From Chaetorhynchus papuensis (lineage: Eukaryota; Chordata; Aves; Passeriformes; Rhipiduridae), in contig VWYX01000827.1 of NCBI GenBank assembly GCA_013396525.1, positions 48,304 to 112,303 on the forward strand: DNA of 64,000 nucleotides, written 5' to 3'. A program made the position numbers and the translations under genes. Positions 62,701 to 64,000 of this stretch are shown here, piece after piece (within the stretch, counting starts at the first letter, position 1; each line of letters opens with the position of its first letter). The notes beneath the pieces are model-generated. The model did not search any database. It was not told the DNA's origin and saw nothing but the letters and a program-made list of their open reading frames with translations.

Positions 62701-63304
62701 ATTTACTTTCAGTTCAGGAGGAGAGTTCCATCAGGACCAAGAAGCACAGGGAAAGCTCAGCATTCCTCAGAAATGGCCCAGATGTCAGGTGGCCCTGCCC
62801 TCAGGCACAGGGGAGCTCTGAAGATCCTTTCCCAGCTAACTGTGGGATTGCACAGCCCCTCAGCAGGAATGGATTACAGGGAGCACAGACATCCAGCCAC
62901 AGGTGACATCCACAGTGTACATCCCACCCAGGGGGTGTGTGGCACCTGGTGTGGGCTGAAGAGCACAGGATTCAGTTCAGTCTGGGTAATTACAATGAAT
63001 CTGCCAACAGAAGGGAGAACACTGAGGAAAAGAACTGTGTGAAGAGCATGATTACGTGTGACTCATAGAGTCACATGCCCAACAGGGCTGGAATGGGGTG
63101 GGTGATCCAGCATCAGTCCTTCACGTGCAAAAGGATGAACCTGGAATGTCAGGCCACGAGTTAAGGGACACAGCCATAACACCAGCCTGGTCCTCAGCCC
63201 ACCAGACAGTTTGGGAGACAGGATGGATGGGCCCTGAGCCAAATGTGTTTTAAAAACAATCCAGTTCCAAGGAAAATACTTGAAAGGAAATACACTTTCT
63301 TTTC
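62701..63304. other. Moderately G+C-rich non-coding sequence
   Basis: A 144-codon frame (62608-63042) starts in the possible CR1 relic and shows no domain. The stretch could be part of a decayed repeat, but I cannot assign it. Confidence 0.4.
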
Positions 63305-63328
63305 TTTTTTTTTTTTTTTTTTTTTTTT
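63305..63328. repeat. 24-base poly-T run
   Basis: A pure T run about 20 bases upstream of a CR1 fragment. CR1 copies normally lack poly-A tails, so this is probably an unrelated homopolymer or the tail of another insertion. Confidence 0.85.
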
Positions 63329-63348
63329 AACAGCTCACATGCTGTAGA

Positions 63349-63580
63349 AAATTTAGAGTATGTATATGGAGGAAATTCTTTCCCGTGAGGGTGGTGAGGC
63401 CCTGGCACAGGTTGCCCAGAGAAGCTGTGGATGCCCCATCCCTGGAAGCATTCAACGACTGGTTGGATGATGCTCTGAGCACTCTGGGATAGTGGGAGGT
63501 GTCCCTGCCCACAGCAGAGGGCTGGAACTGGATGATCTTCAAGGTCCCTTCCAACCCAAACCATTCCTTGATTCTGTGCA
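63349..63580 (+). repeat. CR1 LINE 3' fragment
   Basis: Sense CR1 from 'ggaggaaattctttcccgtg' through 'aggttgcccagagaagctgt', 'gatgccccatccctggaagc' and 'gtgtccctgcccacagcaga' to the tail 'cccttccaacccaaaccatt'. About 230 bases. Confidence 0.92.
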
Positions 63581-64000
63581 TAAAGGAAGAAGTGCCTAGG
63601 AGAGAACCACCTCTGCTCCAAACACCATGGGACATCTCTCACCTGGAGGGAAAAGACCAACCAGGTTCAGGTTAAACCCTCCAAAGGAAAAGCCTGTCTA
63701 GGCAGCTGCAAACCAAGAGCTCAATAAGGCAGTAAATGATACTTCTTCACATCAGGTGATGGATTTTGATTCTTTCACTTTTATCAGATTATGCTGAGTA
63801 CATGAGAAAATAAAAGCAGAAAGGATGTTTCTTGTCTCATAAGCACAGTTCAGATAAGGATAAGAAGGGAAGTTGTGCTTCCCTTTCAAAAGGCAGTGGA
63901 CTGAGGAGGTATTGTTATTCAGCTGCCAAGAGCTCTCTCCCTTATGTATAGACATCAGTGTTTGCTCTGAAATATTGTCTGATATCTTAATTGGAGGCTA
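63581..64000. other. Non-coding sequence to the window end
   Basis: No gene or repeat recognised. Confidence 0.5.

Noticed and set aside
62608..63042. 144-codon frame
   Set aside because: It starts inside a probable CR1 relic, shows no domain, and lies in a locally G+C-richer stretch where long chance frames are expected.
1..64000. CRISPR arrays, tRNA, rRNA or bacterial-type operons
   Set aside because: No spaced identical repeats, no tRNA cloverleaf with A and B boxes (apart from the decayed SINE), and no clustered long frames were seen. The content is vertebrate.

Overview
This window looks like non-coding nuclear DNA from a bird. The main evidence is at least ten fragments of CR1, the dominant avian LINE, in both orientations. 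They share the family's 3' end (ttccaacccaaaccattctgtgattc-like on the sense strand) and almost all are 5'-truncated. The rest is A+T-rich single-copy sequence with microsatellites, one 363-base assembly gap (21614-21976), relics of older repeats and no recognisable conserved protein-coding gene. A passerine or other neognath is plausible, but the sequence alone does not let me name the species.

Layout: 1-9 kb is A+T-rich spacer with three CR1 pieces (about 0.5, 3.1 and 6.5 kb), a TA/GA microsatellite and a G/T tract with a G-quadruplex motif at 6.1 kb. 9-19 kb is the most repeat-rich part, with CR1 at 9.3, 13.1, 14.7-15.3 and 18.2-18.8 kb, an older CR1 relic at 16.9-17.2 kb and an apparent MIR-like tRNA-derived SINE at 10.2-10.4 kb. 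19-36 kb is mostly unique sequence; it holds the gap, a short tandem block at 26.1 kb and an LTR-like promoter unit at 27.8-28.06 kb. 36-50 kb has a compound ATT/GTT microsatellite, a short CpG-rich patch at 37.05-37.28 kb followed by a 124-codon open frame, an A/C-rich tract at 39.0 kb and a gene-like arrangement at 49.2-49.9 kb. 50-64 kb holds a 48-bp strictly alternating purine-pyrimidine tract, a CR1-type relic carrying a 32-bp minisatellite (55.4 kb), a 365-bp A/G-rich tract (56.3 kb) and four more CR1 pieces or relics.

No genes can be shown to work together here. The two open frames listed as CDS are speculative, and most long open frames in the window are by-products of CR1 or low-complexity DNA. 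I did not find a convincing undescribed system. The items most worth a second look are the LTR-like promoter at 27.8 kb, the gene-like units at 49.2-49.9 kb and 37.0-37.9 kb, and the minisatellite inside a CR1-type relic at 55.4 kb. All repeat calls rest on recognising family sequence by eye, without alignment.
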